Positions 33,520-42,594 are shown, counted from the first letter of the stretch. The stretch is 64,000 nucleotides of DNA from JAJFUV01 sp964384215 (GCA_964384215.1 CAYLLB010000006.1:1-64000), one strand, 5' to 3'. Translations and numbers: made by a program. The notes: generated by a model not told the origin, from the letters alone.

Positions 33520-33559
33520 AGTGAATTCTATTGAATAATTGTTGACTGTTCGCTAATAT
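33520..33559 (+). promoter_or_regulatory. lysR promoter with palindromic operator
   Basis: TTGAAT (33531-33536), 17 nt, TAATAT (33554-33559) form a good promoter; the ATG at 33567 is 8 nt beyond, so the transcript is probably leaderless. The -35 overlaps an inverted repeat ATTC-N4-GAAT (33525-33536). The 27 nt from 33520 share their ends (AGTGAATT ... TTGAC) with the region at 38706-38732. Confidence 0.5.
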
Positions 33560-33566
33560 TGCGACC

Positions 33567-34556
33567 ATGGACTTGCGGCAGATTCGCAGCTTCGTCACGC
33601 TGGCCAAACTCAGCAACATTACCAAAACCGCGGAGACCCTTCATTTGAGTCCCGCCGCCATACACAAGCAACTCAAAAACCTCGAAGAAGAACTGCAGAC
33701 GCCGCTCTACGAGAAGATCGGCCGGCGCCTTCAGTTGACGCAAGCGGCGCAAGTGCTGCTGCCGCACGCCACTGACCTGCTGCTGCGCTACGAGTCCACG
33801 CTGGAAGCGCTGCGGGAGTGGCAGGGATCGAAAACGGCGACGGTCCGTCTGGGCAGCGGGCCCGGGATCAGCATCGAATTGCTGCCGGAATTGTTGTTGC
33901 AGTTCCGCAACGCTCATCCCGGCATCGAAGTCGTCGTCGAGACCGGGAGCACAGTCTGGCTCATCCAAAACCTGACCGAAGGCGCGCTTGACCTGGCCAT
34001 CATGGTCAACCCGGACGCGCCGGGGCGCGAGCGGTTGACCGAGGAGGTGGCCTGGGACTTCGAGATCGTACTGGTGACCGCCAGCCGGGAAGTGCCCCGG
34101 CGGTGCCAGATCCACGCCCTGGAGGCGTTCCCGTTCATCCTGTTCAAGAGCGGATCGCAACTGGAGAAGGCGATCGACGGCTACATGGAAAAGCACGATT
34201 TCCACCCGCGTGTGAGTATGCGCTTCGACAACGTTGAAACCATCAAAGCGATGCTGAAGGCCAGCGCGGGGATCTCCATGTTGCCGCAGTGGGCGGTACT
34301 TCGGGAAATCCGCAGCGGGGCGCTGCGGTTGATCCGGCAAACGGAACCGCCGCTGCGATCGAAGATCATCCTCGCCGTGCGGCGCGGCAGTTACGTCCCG
34401 GCGCCAGCCAAAGCGCTGATTGAAACCGCGGCGCGTTCCCGCTATCCGGGGCTGGGCGACGAGCCGGCGGTCACAGCCGCTTGTGCCGTTCGAAGACACC
34501 GACAGGATCCTCACCTCGAGCGAACTCCTCGCGCGCCACGTCCTCAATCCCCTTGA
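33567..34556 (+). CDS. LysR-family transcriptional regulator
   Basis: 329 residues: an N-terminal winged helix-turn-helix (about 1-60; MDLRQIRSFVTLAKLSNITK, LHLSPAAIHKQLKNLEEEL) and a substrate-binding domain (about 90-295; VRLGSGPGISIELLPELLLQ, AGISMLPQWAV). LysR proteins bind a small-molecule coinducer and usually control a divergent gene, here GH20-GH89. No Shine-Dalgarno is visible. The last ~30 residues are Arg/Pro rich, beyond the normal family length, and are encoded opposite the end of the RraA-like gene (86-nt antisense overlap), as if an earlier stop was lost. Confidence 0.92.
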   Translation: MDLRQIRSFVTLAKLSNITKTAETLHLSPAAIHKQLKNLEEELQTPLYEKIGRRLQLTQAAQVLLPHATDLLLRYESTLEALREWQGSKTATVRLGSGPGISIELLPELLLQFRNAHPGIEVVVETGSTVWLIQNLTEGALDLAIMVNPDAPGRERLTEEVAWDFEIVLVTASREVPRRCQIHALEAFPFILFKSGSQLEKAIDGYMEKHDFHPRVSMRFDNVETIKAMLKASAGISMLPQWAVLREIRSGALRLIRQTEPPLRSKIILAVRRGSYVPAPAKALIETAARSRYPGLGDEPAVTAACAVRRHRQDPHLERTPRAPRPQSP

Positions 34557-35175
34557 CGCGCTCGCACTCCTCCAGCACTTTCATGGTGAGCGCGGCGGGA
34601 ATGACGAGCACGCCGTCGTAATCTCCGAAAATGAAGTCGCCCGGGTTGACCTGCAAGGCTGCTGTCAATTCGCCTGAAATCAAGATGGGCACCTGGTATT
34701 CGAGCAGGGCCCACCGGCCGAATGCTTCCACCGGGTTACGGTAGCGCGAAAAGACGGGGAAGCCCATCGAGATCAGGTGGGAGCAGTCGCGGACACCGCC
34801 GTCGACCAGCGCGCCGACAGCGCCGTGGGCCCTGGCGCTGCTGGCGCTGAGTTCGCCGTAAAGAGCCACTGGAAAAGGCGTTCCGCAGTCGCGCACTTCC
34901 ACGCAGGGCCGGCGCATCTCCTTGATCATCACCAAGCGCTTGTAACGGATCTTTTCATCCCGTGTGCAACTCATCGTGCCTTTCACGGTGAACGCCGGAC
35001 CGGCGATCTTCATGCCGGGCTCCAGTGGGACGATCTGGTGCGAGACGACTTGGTTCGGATACCCGAAGTGTTCCAGCACATCGTAGACCAGACCGCCATA
35101 CAGCTTCCTGTACCTTTCGCAGATAGCGTCCGTCACGGCTTCGCCGCCCGAGATGTTAGTTACTGTCTCAGCCAC
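34471..35175 (-). CDS. RraA-like / 4-hydroxy-4-methyl-2-oxoglutarate aldolase family protein
   Basis: 234 residues from GTG 35175, chosen for AAGGAG ~8 nt upstream. RraA-fold motifs are visible: GLVYDVLEHFG, PLEPGMKIAGPAFTV, GALVDGGVRDCSHLISMGFPVF, and VNPGDFIFGDYDGVLVIP. Enzymes of this family cleave or decarboxylate 2-keto acids such as HMG aldol or oxaloacetate with a divalent metal; similar proteins occur in sugar-acid loci. It lies 67 nt downstream of the receptor at 35243-38557 in the same direction, so it is probably co-transcribed and serves the same substrate. Confidence 0.82.
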   Translation of the reverse strand: MAETVTNISGGEAVTDAICERYRKLYGGLVYDVLEHFGYPNQVVSHQIVPLEPGMKIAGPAFTVKGTMSCTRDEKIRYKRLVMIKEMRRPCVEVRDCGTPFPVALYGELSASSARAHGAVGALVDGGVRDCSHLISMGFPVFSRYRNPVEAFGRWALLEYQVPILISGELTAALQVNPGDFIFGDYDGVLVIPAALTMKVLEECERVKGIEDVAREEFARGEDPVGVFERHKRL

Positions 35176-35242
35176 AAATACTCCTTCGTGCTCAAAAGAT
35201 TCGGCGGCCGGCTGTTCAAACCGGCCGCCTCGGTACACACCC

Positions 35243-38200
35243 TCAGAACTGAACCCGCATACCGAAACGGAATTGCCGCGCGCCGCCAGCGCTCAGGATC
35301 TTCATAAAGTTGACGCTGGACGCATCCGCGTTGGGCGAACCGAACTGAGGCGTGTTCGTCAGGTTGAAAGACTCCGCGCGGAATTCGCTCGTGATGCGTT
35401 CGGTGAAGTTGAACCGCCTGAAGACGCTAGCGTCCATACCGATCACGCCGGGCGCCCGAAGAATGTTGCGTCCGCTGGTGCCGAAGCGCACTTCCGTAAC
35501 GGTAGCAAACGCAGTGGGATCGTAGTAGCGCGCGTCCGAACCGACACCGCCCAACTTCTCCACGGTAGTCTTCACCTGGTCGGCAGTCTGGGAGTTGCTC
35601 ACGGCGTTCAGCGAAGTTCCAGGCGCCGACACCGTGAACGGCTTGCCTTTGAAGGAATAGAAAATTCCGTTGGTCTGCCATCCGCCAAACAATTTCGAAG
35701 CGAGCCCTGCCGTAAGGTACTTCTTCCCCTTGCCGAAGGGCAACTCGTAGGCGAAGCCCATTTGCAGGTTCAGCGGAATATCGAAGCCAGACAATGCGTA
35801 ATTCCGGTTGATCACGGGGGCCCAATTCCACATCAATCCGCCCCATCCGTCGTCGTCCTGCATATCCATGGCCTTCGACCAAGTGAAGGCGCCCTTCAGC
35901 ATCAGCCCGTTGCGGAAAGAACGGTTGACGGTGGCCTGAAGCGAGTTGTAGCTGGCGCCCGCCCAACCATTGAACAGCAGAGTGGAAGCTGTGCGCCCGA
36001 ACTTCTGCTTGAACGGCTGGCCGGCCTGGCCCGTGCCCGGAGGGGCGTTGTTCGCTTCCCAATCCACAAAACTTCTGACAGTGCGCGTGGCAACGTACCC
36101 GGCGGTGGCCACCACGGAACCCGGCAACTCGCGCTCGAGAATGAAGTTCCAGGACTGGATGTATCCCCGGTTCACTCGGCGTGTTCCGTCGGGATTCCAC
36201 AATGCGCGGATGCTGAAACGATTCGGTAGCGGGAAGGAACCCGATTTCGGATCTTCTCCACTGAAAAGTGGGATCCCTTGTTCAAGCGTTCCGAAGTACT
36301 GATACGAATTGACGGCGGAGAACGAAGCGTCGATGGTCTGGGGGTAACTGCCGCGAAGCGGGCGGCTCAGGACCATCGGGTTGTAAGTAAGCCCGTAGCC
36401 GGCGCGCACAACCGTCTTCTCCGTGATCCGATGTGTGAGTCCGATACGGGGAGCAAGCAGTTTCTTGCTCGTGCCGATTCCCATGTCCGTCGGATTGCCG
36501 CCCAACCCGCCACGATACTCGGTGTTGGTGGAAGGATCGTAGTACTCAATGCCGGTGTGCGAACGCGAAAGCAGCGGGAACAACTCCCAGCGCAGACCGA
36601 AAACCGCCGTCGTGCGGGGCGTAATCTGCCAGCGGTCGCGGATGTATGTTCCGTACTGCCATTCCGAGGTGTTCATGGTTTCCCATTGCACGCTCTTGGA
36701 TGCCGACGTCACCAAACCCAACAGGAAGGTGGAATAGCCGTTGAACTGGACGCCGGCCTTCCCCCCGTTCAGCACGGTCGGTCCGTAACCGAAGCTGAGT
36801 CCGCCGCGGGGACCCGAACCAAGCTCCGGCTGCCAGTGATTCAAGTAATGGTGAATGACGTCGAAGCCGAACCGGATGTCGTGACGGCCGCGCGTCCAGC
36901 CCACGTTGGTGGTGATGTTATAGTTCTGGTCCGCCTGGAACGCCGGGTTCCAGGCATCGGTGTCGCCCAGACTCGAATAACCGCTGATCCCTATGATCGG
37001 CATGCCGCTCTGGCGGATGTCCGTACCATTGGTGCCGGGGATCTTCCACGTATCCAAACCATAGTTGGTCCCATAATTGGGAGGCGTGACGTCGATCCGG
37101 TTCCGGGTAAAGCCTATAACACCGTCCACAACCAGATTCGGTCTCACCACCCAGGTGTGGCCGATGGTGGCGAGCTGAGCGCGGTCGTAACCGGTGCCCG
37201 AGCCGGTGTCGCACAGGCCCGCCCCGCCGGCCGCGCCGAGCGAAGGATTGCACTCGCCGATGCCACGCATGAAGCTGTACTTGGCCCAGATGGTATGGTT
37301 GGCCGAGCGGTTCCAGTTGATTTTGATGTCGAACTGGTCGCGGCTCAGTTTTTGGACATCCGAGTTATAGAAATTCGCGCTGACTCCGGCCTCGGTCGGA
37401 TTCGGAATCAGGCTCTGGATCTTACGCGAAATGGCACTCTGCCGCGCCAGCGGTATGACGTTGCCGGCAAATGGCGTGCGGCCCTTGCCGTCGATGGTCC
37501 CGGTGGCGGGATCGTAAATCGTGTTGGAGTAGGCGCTGAAGTCACCCTCGCGCTGATCGGCAGTGGGAACCGTGTACCGGCCATAGCGGCTCACCCGCTC
37601 CCGGTTCGACTCATAGCCGCCGAAGAAGAAGAGCTTGTCCTTCTTGATGGGGCCGCCGATGGTGAATCCATCGATGTTCCGGATACTTTTCGGCTTGTTC
37701 GGCGTCCGAGACTCGAAGAAGCCCCAAGCCCTCAAATGCTGGTTATCGTGAAAGCCGAACAGCGAGCCATGCAGATCGTTGGTCCCGGACTTGGTCACCA
37801 CGGTCACCGCGGCGCCGCCAGCCATGCCCTGTTCGGCGTCGAAGTTGTTGGTCGACACGTTGACGGTCTCGATGGTCTCCGCGGGCGCGACGTACGCCAC
37901 GTGGTGAGGCAGCCATGTCGAGATGTTCACGGCACCGTCCAGCTTGGTGACGTTGTTGTTGCGGTTGGTGCCGTTGATGTTAGTGGTGAGCGCGCGCCCG
38001 GGCCGCGAGATGGCGGCATTCTGGTAAGCTCCCGGCGTGGCACCCGGAACCAGGTTAATCAAGCTCTGATAGTTGCGGTATCCACCAATCGGCAGGTTGT
38101 TCACCGCCTTCGAGTTGATCTCGCTGCTGACGTCCACCTTCTCGGTCTGCAGCGACACCACACCGCCAACCACAGTGATCGCTTCGTTGGTCTGACCGAC

Positions 38201-38557
38201 TTGCACTTCAATGTCCTCGCGCCGCACCGCGCCGACCACAACCTCGATTCCGGATTTGGTCAAGGGCCGGAAACCGGGCGCCTTCACCTCGATGGTGTAG
38301 GAGCCGGCCAGCACGTTCGAGAACGTGTAAATACCCGCCTCGTTAGAGACGGCCGTGCGCGACTGATTGGTCTCGCGGTTGACGATTCTGATTTGAGCGT
38401 TGGGAACGAGAGCCCTGCTCGGGTCCGTGACCGTCCCCACTATGGAACCGTAGAGCACCTGTGCTTCCGCTCTGTATCCAAGGCTGGCAGCGGTTAACAG
38501 TGCGGCCAGCAAGAGGATGGAAAGCACATGAAAGGCTGTCTTGCCTGAAGCTGACAT
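35243..38557 (-). CDS. TonB-dependent receptor with carboxypeptidase-regulatory domain (Oar-like)
   Basis: 1104 residues from ATG 38557 (GGGAGAGG upstream). Signal peptide ending AEAQ, regulatory Ig-like domain (about 30-120; GTVTDPSRALVPNAQI, NEAGIYTFSNV), plug (VTKSGTNDLHGSLFGFHDN) and barrel ending FGMRVQF. Its sequence is only distantly related to the receptors at 1-7.5 kb. It stands divergent from an MFS transporter and ahead of an RraA-like aldolase, which suggests it imports the substrate of the downstream sugar-acid cluster; that substrate is unproven. Confidence 0.93.
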   Translation of the reverse strand: MSASGKTAFHVLSILLLAALLTAASLGYRAEAQVLYGSIVGTVTDPSRALVPNAQIRIVNRETNQSRTAVSNEAGIYTFSNVLAGSYTIEVKAPGFRPLTKSGIEVVVGAVRREDIEVQVGQTNEAITVVGGVVSLQTEKVDVSSEINSKAVNNLPIGGYRNYQSLINLVPGATPGAYQNAAISRPGRALTTNINGTNRNNNVTKLDGAVNISTWLPHHVAYVAPAETIETVNVSTNNFDAEQGMAGGAAVTVVTKSGTNDLHGSLFGFHDNQHLRAWGFFESRTPNKPKSIRNIDGFTIGGPIKKDKLFFFGGYESNRERVSRYGRYTVPTADQREGDFSAYSNTIYDPATGTIDGKGRTPFAGNVIPLARQSAISRKIQSLIPNPTEAGVSANFYNSDVQKLSRDQFDIKINWNRSANHTIWAKYSFMRGIGECNPSLGAAGGAGLCDTGSGTGYDRAQLATIGHTWVVRPNLVVDGVIGFTRNRIDVTPPNYGTNYGLDTWKIPGTNGTDIRQSGMPIIGISGYSSLGDTDAWNPAFQADQNYNITTNVGWTRGRHDIRFGFDVIHHYLNHWQPELGSGPRGGLSFGYGPTVLNGGKAGVQFNGYSTFLLGLVTSASKSVQWETMNTSEWQYGTYIRDRWQITPRTTAVFGLRWELFPLLSRSHTGIEYYDPSTNTEYRGGLGGNPTDMGIGTSKKLLAPRIGLTHRITEKTVVRAGYGLTYNPMVLSRPLRGSYPQTIDASFSAVNSYQYFGTLEQGIPLFSGEDPKSGSFPLPNRFSIRALWNPDGTRRVNRGYIQSWNFILERELPGSVVATAGYVATRTVRSFVDWEANNAPPGTGQAGQPFKQKFGRTASTLLFNGWAGASYNSLQATVNRSFRNGLMLKGAFTWSKAMDMQDDDGWGGLMWNWAPVINRNYALSGFDIPLNLQMGFAYELPFGKGKKYLTAGLASKLFGGWQTNGIFYSFKGKPFTVSAPGTSLNAVSNSQTADQVKTTVEKLGGVGSDARYYDPTAFATVTEVRFGTSGRNILRAPGVIGMDASVFRRFNFTERITSEFRAESFNLTNTPQFGSPNADASSVNFMKILSAGGARQFRFGMRVQF

Positions 38558-38673
38558 GATCGAACCTCTCCCTTTCACAATCGAGGGCTGGAAAAGAACG
38601 CCCGCGTTGTGGATGTTGCCACGGATTTTCGTTTCAGACAAGCGAATTGTCTTGAACCATGCCTCACCTTTGG

Positions 38674-38732
38674 TGAATGTTCAGCACCGCCCTGAATTTA
38701 CTTTCAGTGAATTATTCTTCCAATATTTTGAC
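38674..38732. promoter_or_regulatory. Operator-like palindromes between receptor and MFS genes
   Basis: Three nested TGAA/TTCA-type inverted repeats: TGAATGTTCA (38674-38683), CTGAA-N6-TTCAG (38692-38707) and GAATTATTC (38709-38717). The first two centres are 21 bp apart, two helical turns. The segment 38706-38732 resembles 33520-33546 beside the lysR gene. Together they suggest a regulator binding array controlling both divergent transcripts. Confidence 0.4.
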
Positions 38733-38760
38733 TTCCATTGATTCCTTGCCCGGCGGTATC

Positions 38761-40077
38761 ATGCGGAGCGGAATGGCTTCCCACCTGGCAAGCGACGCCT
38801 CTGACCGCCGCGCGCGGCTCTATCCATGGGTGGTGCTTGCGCTGTTCTGGGTGTGCTACTTCCTGAACCATGCCGATCGTCAGATCCTGTTTTCGGTGTT
38901 CCCTCTGGTCAAGCAGGAACTGGGGTTGAGCAACACGCAGTTGGGGCTGCTCGGTTCCTCGTTCCAATGGATCTATGCGATCCTGGTTCCCTTCGCGGGT
39001 TTGCTGGGCGATTCGATCAGCCGGAAGAACATCATTCTCAGCGCGTTGCTCGTGTGGAGCGCCACGACGGTCTGTTCGGGCCTGGTTTCGGGTTTCCTTC
39101 TGTTCCTGCTGTTGCGGGCCCTGACGGGCGCAGGCGAGGCCTTCTACTATCCGGCCGCGACATCGATCATCAGCGACTATCACGGAGCTTCGACGCGCGC
39201 CTTTGCGATGTCCATTCACCAAACGAGCCTGTATTTCGGCGTGGTTGTCAGTGGCACATTGGCTGGCTATATCGGCCAGCACTTCGGCTGGCGGATCGCG
39301 TTCCTGATCTTCGGCGGAACGGGCATCGCCGTGGCGGCGGTGATACGGCTGTTGCTGCGCGAGCCGGTTCGCGGCCGTCAGGAAGAGGGCAGCGTTGCCG
39401 CGGACGCCGCAATCGTCAAGGCATCGGTGTGGGCGCGGCTGAGCGAGGCGTTTCGCTCGCGGGCCGCGCTGGCATTGATGATCTCCTTCATCGGCATGAA
39501 CTTCGCGGGAGTGGCCGTAGTGACCTGGTCGCCCACGTTGCTGTATCGCGAGTTCCACTACAGCCTCGCCGAAGCGGGTTTTCACGCCACCGTTTATCAT
39601 CAATTGGGGGCCTTCCTCGGAGTGCTCGTAGGCGGCCGATTGGCCGACCGTTGGGCGGTGCGCGATTGCAGAGGCCGGGTTTGGGTCCAGGCAGCGGGCT
39701 TGCTCGGCGCGGCTCCGTTCCTGTACTGGCTCGGACGGGCCGGTTCGCCCGGCGAGGCTTTCCTTGCCTTAGGCGCATTCGGCGTGTTCCGAGGGGTGTA
39801 TGATTCGAACCTGTTTGCCTCGGTGTTCGAGGTAATCACCCCAGGGGCGCGTTCGACCACGGTGGGCCTGATGCTGTCAGCCGGATTTCTGTTCGGCGGG
39901 TCGTCGCCGGTGGTGGTGGGTTGGCTCAGCCAGTACGTCGGTCTGGGGGCCGCCGTCGGCGCCACCTCCGCCTGTTTCCTGGCCGGCGGCCTCCTCATGG
40001 TATTGAACGCTCGATTGTGGTTCGGCTCCGACGCGCGCCGCATGCGGGAACGCCTGCACGCCGCCGCGGCTGTTTGA
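38761..40077 (+). CDS. MFS transporter (sugar-acid/anion-symporter-like)
   Basis: 438 residues from ATG 38761 (ATG 38773, with GGAG just upstream, is an alternative). Twelve membrane helices; MFS signatures include NHADRQILFSVFPLVKQELG, GLLGDSISRKN in the loop after helix 2, and RALTGAGEAFYYPAATSI. It resembles the anion:cation symporter branch that carries hexuronates or glucarate. It heads a plus-strand operon of glucarate-dehydratase-like, SDR, Rid-like and creatininase-like genes, 15 nt before the next. Confidence 0.88.
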   Translation: MRSGMASHLASDASDRRARLYPWVVLALFWVCYFLNHADRQILFSVFPLVKQELGLSNTQLGLLGSSFQWIYAILVPFAGLLGDSISRKNIILSALLVWSATTVCSGLVSGFLLFLLLRALTGAGEAFYYPAATSIISDYHGASTRAFAMSIHQTSLYFGVVVSGTLAGYIGQHFGWRIAFLIFGGTGIAVAAVIRLLLREPVRGRQEEGSVAADAAIVKASVWARLSEAFRSRAALALMISFIGMNFAGVAVVTWSPTLLYREFHYSLAEAGFHATVYHQLGAFLGVLVGGRLADRWAVRDCRGRVWVQAAGLLGAAPFLYWLGRAGSPGEAFLALGAFGVFRGVYDSNLFASVFEVITPGARSTTVGLMLSAGFLFGGSSPVVVGWLSQYVGLGAAVGATSACFLAGGLLMVLNARLWFGSDARRMRERLHAAAAV

Positions 40078-40092
40078 AACAAGGACTGCACT

Positions 40093-41283
40093 ATGAAAAT
40101 TGTCGATCTGAAGACTCACGCCGTCGCGGTACTGGTGGAAGCCCCGCTGCGTCATTCAACCGGCGTCCACCCGGGCTATCTTGTCCGCACCATCCTCGAA
40201 CTGGTCACCGACGAAGGTATCGTCGGGTTGGGCGAAGTGGGCGGCGGCGATCAAACGGGCCTGTTCCAAAAGCTCAAACCACGCCTGATCGGCGAAGATC
40301 CCTTCCACCTGGAGCGGATCAAACAGAAGACGCTGCGCCAGATTTACTACATTTCGAATCCGCGCGCTTACGCCGCCATCGAGATCGCCTGCCTCGATAT
40401 TCAGGGGAAAGCCGCCGGCCGACCGTTGTGCGACATGATCGGCGGCAAGCTGCACGAGGAAATTCCGTTCAACGCCAGCCTGTCGTACCGTTACAGAGAA
40501 GGCGACTTGGGCGGCGAGACCACTCCCGAGGAGATGGTGGCGTACGCCAAACAGGAGGTCGCCAGGTGCGGCTTTAAGTCAGGGAAGCTGAAGGCCGGCG
40601 TGCTGCCTCCGGAAAACGACATTGCAGTCCTATATGCGGTGCGCGAAGCGCTCGGCCCCGAATTCGGCCTGCGAGTCGATCCCAATGGCTTCTGGTCGCG
40701 AGGCACGGCGATCCGGGTGGCGAAGGAACTGGAGGCCTGCAAGCTGGAATATTTAGAAGATCCGACCTGGGGTCTGGAAGGCATGGCGCGCGTGCGGGAG
40801 CGCACCAGCATCCCACTGGCAACGAATATGTGCGTAGCCCGGTTCGACGACTTCGCCGCCGGCGTGGCCATGAACGCTGTGGACATCATCCTGAGCGACA
40901 TCTACTACTGGGAGGGAATTCAGGGTGTGAAGGTTCTCTCGGGTATGTGCGACACGTTCCGGCTGGGCCTCGGGATGCATAGTGGCAGCGAACTCGGCAT
41001 CACCCTGGCCGCCATGGTGCACACCGCGTCGACGCTGCCCAACCTGACCTACAGCGTCGATACGCTTTATCATCACATGCTCGACGACGTGATCGTGGGT
41101 GGCAAGATGCCGTTCCGGAACGGCTGCATTGCCGTACCCGCCGGACCGGGCCTGGGCGTCGAACTGGATCCCGACCGGTTGGCCCGAGCCGAGGAACTCT
41201 TCCGGCAGCGGGGCGACTATTACGCCCGCTTCCACGAAGATACAAGGCGGCCGGACTGGTTCCCGATCAATCCGGGCTGGTAA
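40093..41283 (+). CDS. Enolase-superfamily sugar-acid dehydratase (glucarate-dehydratase subgroup)
   Basis: 396 residues. The complete catalytic set of the glucarate-dehydratase subgroup is visible: K165-L-K167, metal ligands D196 (VDPN), E222 (LEDP) and N245 (ATNM), and the Asp269 (SDIYYWEG) / His296 (MHSGSE) dyad, with spacings close to those of E. coli GlucD. It should dehydrate an acid sugar to a 2-keto-3-deoxy product in the cytoplasm; the exact sugar is not readable. It lies between the MFS importer and an SDR. Confidence 0.88.
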   Translation: MKIVDLKTHAVAVLVEAPLRHSTGVHPGYLVRTILELVTDEGIVGLGEVGGGDQTGLFQKLKPRLIGEDPFHLERIKQKTLRQIYYISNPRAYAAIEIACLDIQGKAAGRPLCDMIGGKLHEEIPFNASLSYRYREGDLGGETTPEEMVAYAKQEVARCGFKSGKLKAGVLPPENDIAVLYAVREALGPEFGLRVDPNGFWSRGTAIRVAKELEACKLEYLEDPTWGLEGMARVRERTSIPLATNMCVARFDDFAAGVAMNAVDIILSDIYYWEGIQGVKVLSGMCDTFRLGLGMHSGSELGITLAAMVHTASTLPNLTYSVDTLYHHMLDDVIVGGKMPFRNGCIAVPAGPGLGVELDPDRLARAEELFRQRGDYYARFHEDTRRPDWFPINPGW

Positions 41284-41292
41284 GGAGATGGT

Positions 41293-42048
41293 ATGAAGCT
41301 GAGCGGGAAGGTCGCGGTGGTGACCGGCGGCTCTCGCGGCATCGGCCGCGCGATCTCCCTGGCGCTGGGCCGGGAAGGCGCGGCTGTCATCGTCAACTAT
41401 GCGAAGGCGGAGGAGGCCGCGCAAGAGGTGGTGGCCGATATCCGGCAAATGGGCGGGCAAGCGTTCGCTGTCGCCTGCGACGTGAAGGACTGCTCCCAAC
41501 ACGAACGGATTCTTGCAGCGGCCCGCGAAATCTTCGGGCGTCTCGACATCCTGGTGAATAACGCGGGCATGGCGCGACGCCAGCCATTCCTGGAGGCAAC
41601 CGAGGATGCCTGGGACGAGGTGCTCGGCGTCAATCTGAAGGGCGTTTATTTCCTGTCGCAGGCGGCTGCGCGGTGGATGGCGGCGCAGGGCTCGGGCAAG
41701 ATCGTCAACATCTCAAGCGTGCACGACGAGCGCCCCATGACGGGCAATTCGACGTACTGCATCGCCAAAGCCGGCATGGTGATGCTGACCAAATCGCTGG
41801 CCCTCGAACTGGCCCCATTGAACATTCAGGTGAATTGCGTTTCTCCGGGGGCCATCGCGACCGACGAGAACCGGGACCGGCTCGACGATCCGGCATACCG
41901 GGCCAAGGTGGTGGCGCGCATCCCCAGCGGCCGGGTCGGCAGCGTGGAGGACGTGACCGGAGCCGTGGTTCTGCTGGCTTCGGCGGAGGCGGATTACATC
42001 ACAGGCTCCCACCTCTATGTGGATGGCGGCATGCTTTTGCACGAGTAG
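41293..42048 (+). CDS. Short-chain dehydrogenase/reductase
   Basis: 251 residues of classical SDR type: TGGSRGIGRAISLALG (NAD(P) binding), ILVNNAGMAR, ISSVHDERPM, the catalytic STYCIAKAG (Tyr-x-x-x-Lys) and VSPGAIATDENR. It resembles FabG and sugar dehydrogenases. In this operon it probably oxidises or reduces a sugar acid or keto-deoxy intermediate. It starts 9 nt after the dehydratase and has a GGAG-type site. Confidence 0.9.
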   Translation: MKLSGKVAVVTGGSRGIGRAISLALGREGAAVIVNYAKAEEAAQEVVADIRQMGGQAFAVACDVKDCSQHERILAAAREIFGRLDILVNNAGMARRQPFLEATEDAWDEVLGVNLKGVYFLSQAAARWMAAQGSGKIVNISSVHDERPMTGNSTYCIAKAGMVMLTKSLALELAPLNIQVNCVSPGAIATDENRDRLDDPAYRAKVVARIPSGRVGSVEDVTGAVVLLASAEADYITGSHLYVDGGMLLHE

Positions 42049-42065
42049 CATTATTTGGAGATCGC

Positions 42066-42587
42066 ATGGCATTCAATATCAAACGACGCGGCAAGTTGAC
42101 TTACTACTACCGGGGCGAACAACCCGTCTTTTCCAACTTGGTCACCGAACAACTGCCGGACGGTGATCTGAATATCTACTGCGCTGGCTTCACGGGCGGT
42201 GAATCCGCAACCCGGAACCTCGGTCTGAACGAGACCGTGGTGATGGATCCCGAGCGCGAAATCCCGCTTGTATTCCGCGGCTGGGAAAGCTGGCTGCAGG
42301 AGGCGGGAATCTGCGCGTCGATCGCGGATGTCGATTTCATAGAGATGCACGTCTTCGGTTGCCAGCCGAAGACGCCCAGCCCGCTGACAGATCCTGCAGG
42401 GTACGCGGCGGAACAGGACCGGCTACGGAAGGCCTACGCCCGCGCGTACGGCGGCTTCTTCCATGACCGGCTTCCGGATCACGGGCTGCCGGCACGCTTC
42501 ACGGTCCACTTGATCGACGTGCCGGACAAGGCCGCTTCCTACGAGTTCTACACGACGGCGCTTCTCCAAAAGCAGAAAGACTGCTAA
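42066..42587 (+). CDS. Uncharacterised protein, possibly Rid-like
   Basis: 173 residues from ATG 42066, preceded by GGAG at 42057-42060. Not clearly recognised. The pattern LNIYCAGFTGGESA, LQEAGICASIADVDFIEMHV and ARFTVHLIDVPDKAASYEF is reminiscent of the RidA/YjgF fold, which removes reactive enamine intermediates, but key residues are not obvious. No signal peptide. Its place in the operon between an SDR and a creatininase-like hydrolase suggests an accessory step in the same pathway. Confidence 0.6.
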   Translation: MAFNIKRRGKLTYYYRGEQPVFSNLVTEQLPDGDLNIYCAGFTGGESATRNLGLNETVVMDPEREIPLVFRGWESWLQEAGICASIADVDFIEMHVFGCQPKTPSPLTDPAGYAAEQDRLRKAYARAYGGFFHDRLPDHGLPARFTVHLIDVPDKAASYEFYTTALLQKQKDC

Positions 42588-42594
42588 GGGTTCC

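Noticed and set aside
36000..36400. Search for CRISPR, tRNA, rRNA, insertion sequences or attachment sites across the window
   Set aside because: I found no regularly spaced repeats, no cloverleaf-like structure with a recognisable anticodon arm, and no transposase or integrase gene; absence is by reading only.
36278..38497. 739-codon open frame antisense to the receptor
   Set aside because: It lies entirely opposite a clear TonB-dependent receptor; its translation is Arg/His/Val rich with no domain, as expected for the complement of a GC-rich gene.
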